Source: CAZCJA01 sp964499015 (GTDB lineage: Bacteria > Elusimicrobiota > Elusimicrobia > F11). Taken from it: 64,000 nt of DNA. The stretch covers positions 8,573 to 72,572 of the forward strand of contig CAZCJA010000001.1 of assembly GCA_964499015.1 (NCBI GenBank). The letters run 5' to 3'. The position numbers and the translations under genes are program-made. Below the pieces are notes generated by a model. It saw only the letters and a list, made by a program, of their open reading frames with translations. It did no database searches and was not told the origin of the DNA. Position 1 is the first letter of the stretch. Each line of letters opens with the position of its first letter. Shown piece after piece: positions 62,338 through 64,000 of this stretch.

Positions 62338-63561
62338 GTGGAAAACGTTGACGTAGCCATCATAGGCGCCGGCCCCGCGGCCGAACGCGCGCTCGAGTCT
62401 CTCACCGATAAAAAAACTGTTCTGATTTCGCTGCCGAATTCCCCGGAGACGCTTCTCTTGCGCCACACCACCGCTCTCCTCGGCAAAAAAACGGACTTTC
62501 CCGCCGGCGTCTCCGCGCTCAACGGCCCGTGCGAATTCATCGATAAGAATAATTTGCGCGTCGGTGGCGACACCATTCGCGCCAAAAAATTTCTCATCGC
62601 CTCCGGCTCTAAACACCGCGTTCCCAAAATCCAGGGCCTCGACGAAACGCCGCATTCGTTTTCCACCGATCTCAATGCCGATGAACATCCGCGTTCCGTT
62701 TTGGTCGTCGGCGGCGGCCATGCTGGCGTTTCGCTCGCGCAGCGATTGAGCGACAAAGGATCGCTCGTTACGCTCGTGTGCAACACCGAGCGGATTTTGC
62801 CGAAAGAAGACAAACAGATCTCTACTTTTTTCGAAACGCTGCTGTTAAAAAGCGGCGCGACCGTGCACACAAACGCTGACATCGTGCAGTCGCGCGTCAC
62901 GAATGGCGCGCTTGCCGCGACGCTGAGAGTAAACGGCGCACTCTCCAATATTGAAACCGACAAACTGGTGATCGCCGCGGGCCTGGTTCCCCACACCGAC
63001 GGCCTTCATCTCGAGCGCGCCGGCGTTTATCTGGGCGAGGACGGCGTGGTCCGCGTGAACGAAGAAATGCGCACCTCCGCCACCAACATCTGGGCGGCCG
63101 GTTCGGTCACGGGCACGCACCGCTTGTCCGAAGAAACGCATCAAGCGGACCTCGCCGCGCAAAACATGTTTGCTCCGTTTTACGACCGCAAAAAATTGGA
63201 CGACGAACCGCTTCCCGCCGTGTTTCCCACCCGGCCCGCTTTTGCGCGCCTCGGCCTCACGGAAGAGGAAGCCCGCGCCAAACACAAAGACGCGCACGCC
63301 GTCATTGGCGCCTACGCGGACAGTGAGCGCGCGAACATCGACGGTAAAACGGACGGATTTCTAAAAATCATCGCGCGCAAGAAAAGCGGCGAGCTCGTTG
63401 GCGTGCACGCGGCCGGCGCCGCGTCGGAAGAATTAATTCTGTATTTCGATTTGGTGATGCAGGCGGGACATTCGGTGTTTGATTTACTTGAGGAGCGCCA
63501 CTTCCCAGCGCTTACCTACGGACATTTGATCTATCAGACGCTGCGCCGCTTGGCCAGCTAA
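62338..63561 (+). CDS. E3-like flavoprotein lacking the redox-active disulfide
   Basis: 407 aa from GTG 62338. Fold of the pyridine nucleotide-disulfide oxidoreductases: FAD motif AIIGAGPAAERALE, NAD motif VVGGGHAGVSLAQ, second FAD motif IWAAGSVTG, and the dimerisation domain with FPTRPAFARLGLTEEEARAK. The segment that normally holds CLNxGCIPSK is missing and replaced by PNSPETLLLRHTTALLGKK. The C-terminal HPTxxE is replaced by HFPALTYGHLI. It cannot work as a lipoamide dehydrogenase and may be an NAD(P)H oxidase, a ferredoxin-type reductase or a regulatory relative. The intact lpd is at 21488. Confidence 0.82.
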   Translation: MENVDVAIIGAGPAAERALESLTDKKTVLISLPNSPETLLLRHTTALLGKKTDFPAGVSALNGPCEFIDKNNLRVGGDTIRAKKFLIASGSKHRVPKIQGLDETPHSFSTDLNADEHPRSVLVVGGGHAGVSLAQRLSDKGSLVTLVCNTERILPKEDKQISTFFETLLLKSGATVHTNADIVQSRVTNGALAATLRVNGALSNIETDKLVIAAGLVPHTDGLHLERAGVYLGEDGVVRVNEEMRTSATNIWAAGSVTGTHRLSEETHQADLAAQNMFAPFYDRKKLDDEPLPAVFPTRPAFARLGLTEEEARAKHKDAHAVIGAYADSERANIDGKTDGFLKIIARKKSGELVGVHAAGAASEELILYFDLVMQAGHSVFDLLEERHFPALTYGHLIYQTLRRLAS

Positions 63562-63803
63562 CTCTCCTCCCACTCCGACCGGCACAGATCCAAAAACGTT
63601 TCGTACTGTTCGCGGGTGAGTTTTCCTTCGGTGCGCCAGCGGTCAATGCGTTTCAGGATCGCGCGGCGTTCTTTGGCGTCCATGACCGGCTTGTCTTCGA
63701 CCAGCGCCGGTTCCGCGGCGTCGTGAACAAAACCGAATTTCCATAGGGCGATATTGACCGCGAGCAGGCAAATAATAAAGAGGATGACGCCAAGCAGCAT
63801 CAT
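63558..63803 (-). CDS. Small membrane protein with SHOCT-like C-terminus
   Basis: 81 aa. One N-terminal membrane span (LLGVILFIICLLAVNIALWKF), a linker, and a helical hairpin ILKRIDRWRTEGKLTREQYETFLDL resembling the SHOCT oligomerisation motif. The start overlaps the upstream DUF2914-like gene by 4 nt (ATGA), and the stop overlaps the convergent flavoprotein gene by 4 nt. Function unknown. Confidence 0.65.
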   Translation of the reverse strand: MMLLGVILFIICLLAVNIALWKFGFVHDAAEPALVEDKPVMDAKERRAILKRIDRWRTEGKLTREQYETFLDLCRSEWEES

Positions 63804-64000
63804 TTGATTTCAAACGAGGTTGTGGCGAGAACATTTTTGTCCCAATCGAGAACATCGAGCGTCCAGGCCCCGGTGCGGCCTTTGGGGGCGAAGAAACTCC
63901 ACACGCGATAGCTCGACGAGCGAACGGGCAGCTTCATCATCGCCTCGTCTTTGCCGTCGCGGCGCCAGCGGTGATAAATCTCCACCGGTTCCGTCGCGCC
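63800..64000 (-). CDS. DUF2914-like protein, C-terminal part (runs off the window)
   Basis: The frame is open to the window edge, so the N-terminus is missing; a GTG at 63985 is internal. The 66 visible residues read VEIYHRWRRDGKDEA, then VWSFFAPKGRTGAWTLDVLDWDKNVLATTSFEI, matching the DUF2914 β-domain pattern (His-Arg-Trp, Gly-x-Trp-x-x-Asp-Val). This domain is usually periplasmic and of unknown function. Confidence 0.7.
   Translation of the reverse strand, partial: GATEPVEIYHRWRRDGKDEAMMKLPVRSSSYRVWSFFAPKGRTGAWTLDVLDWDKNVLATTSFEIK

Noticed and set aside
62260..62721. Long N-terminal extension of the small coiled-coil protein
   Set aside because: It overlaps the start and FAD-binding region of the flavoprotein gene. 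The ATG at 62259 has its own Shine-Dalgarno.

Overview
The window looks like chromosome from an uncultured, GC-rich, tightly packed Gram-negative bacterium. My best guess is the PVC side of the tree, probably Omnitrophota, with Elusimicrobiota as the alternative. This is inference. It rests on lysine made by the LL-diaminopimelate aminotransferase (DapL) route, a planctomycete-type LEDRR motif, a 4,605-codon gene, outer-membrane and type IX-like export proteins, and many response regulators. A run of ten Ns at 22556-22565 shows that this is a scaffolded assembly.

Layout. 1-6.6 kb: the end of an exported protein with a type IX-like C-terminal domain, a histidine kinase, a PhoB-type regulator, a FeeM-like N-acyltransferase, a GT-C-like membrane protein and two small exported cysteine-containing paralogues. 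6.67-7.49 kb: a GAF-ANTAR antiterminator gene whose own leader carries what appears to be a complete ANTAR target (two A1/G4 hexaloop hairpins, the second overlapping an intrinsic terminator). 7.65-21.5 kb: one giant ORF joining a signal peptide, a TraB/ChaN-like domain, a complete glutamate dehydrogenase, a degenerate site-2-protease-like membrane domain, a GlmS-like glutaminase plus SIS domain, an LEDRR motif, a membrane bundle, an adaptor-like region and a C-terminal module with its own signal-peptide-like segment. 21.5-33 kb: lpd, then a minus-strand operon with sensors, a Kelch/FN3 surface protein, a PorV-like barrel, a TPR/HEAT protein and an NnrS-like membrane protein; its first gene is broken by an amber codon. 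33-41.6 kb: an HTH-REC regulator, a hybrid kinase, and lipA-gcvT-gcvH-gcvPA-gcvPB-lipoate ligase. 41.6-51.5 kb: FlgO-like paralogues, a pseudopilin, a GH94-like enzyme, mazG, a paralogue of the giant protein's N-terminal domain, queF and mgtE. 51.5-62 kb: one minus-strand operon, argG-argH-tolC-patatin-TPR-lysA-dapF-dapA-dapB-dapL. 62-64 kb: an E3-like flavoprotein lacking its redox disulfide, and small membrane proteins.

How it fits together. LipA, the lipoate ligase and Lpd complete the glycine cleavage system. The dap/lysA genes give DAP and lysine, and argGH finish arginine. The PorV-like barrel sits beside a protein carrying a type IX-like C-terminal domain, which suggests surface export. 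Two regulatory themes recur: arrays of roughly 11-bp-spaced NTAA-like half-sites upstream of the giant ORF and in the gap between its paralogue and queF, and TANNNT -10 boxes 6-12 nt upstream of start codons with no Shine-Dalgarno, a sign of leaderless transcripts. No tRNA, rRNA, CRISPR array or insertion sequence was recognised, and no gene-free stretch exceeds 300 bases. Residue positions are approximate unless tied to a named motif.
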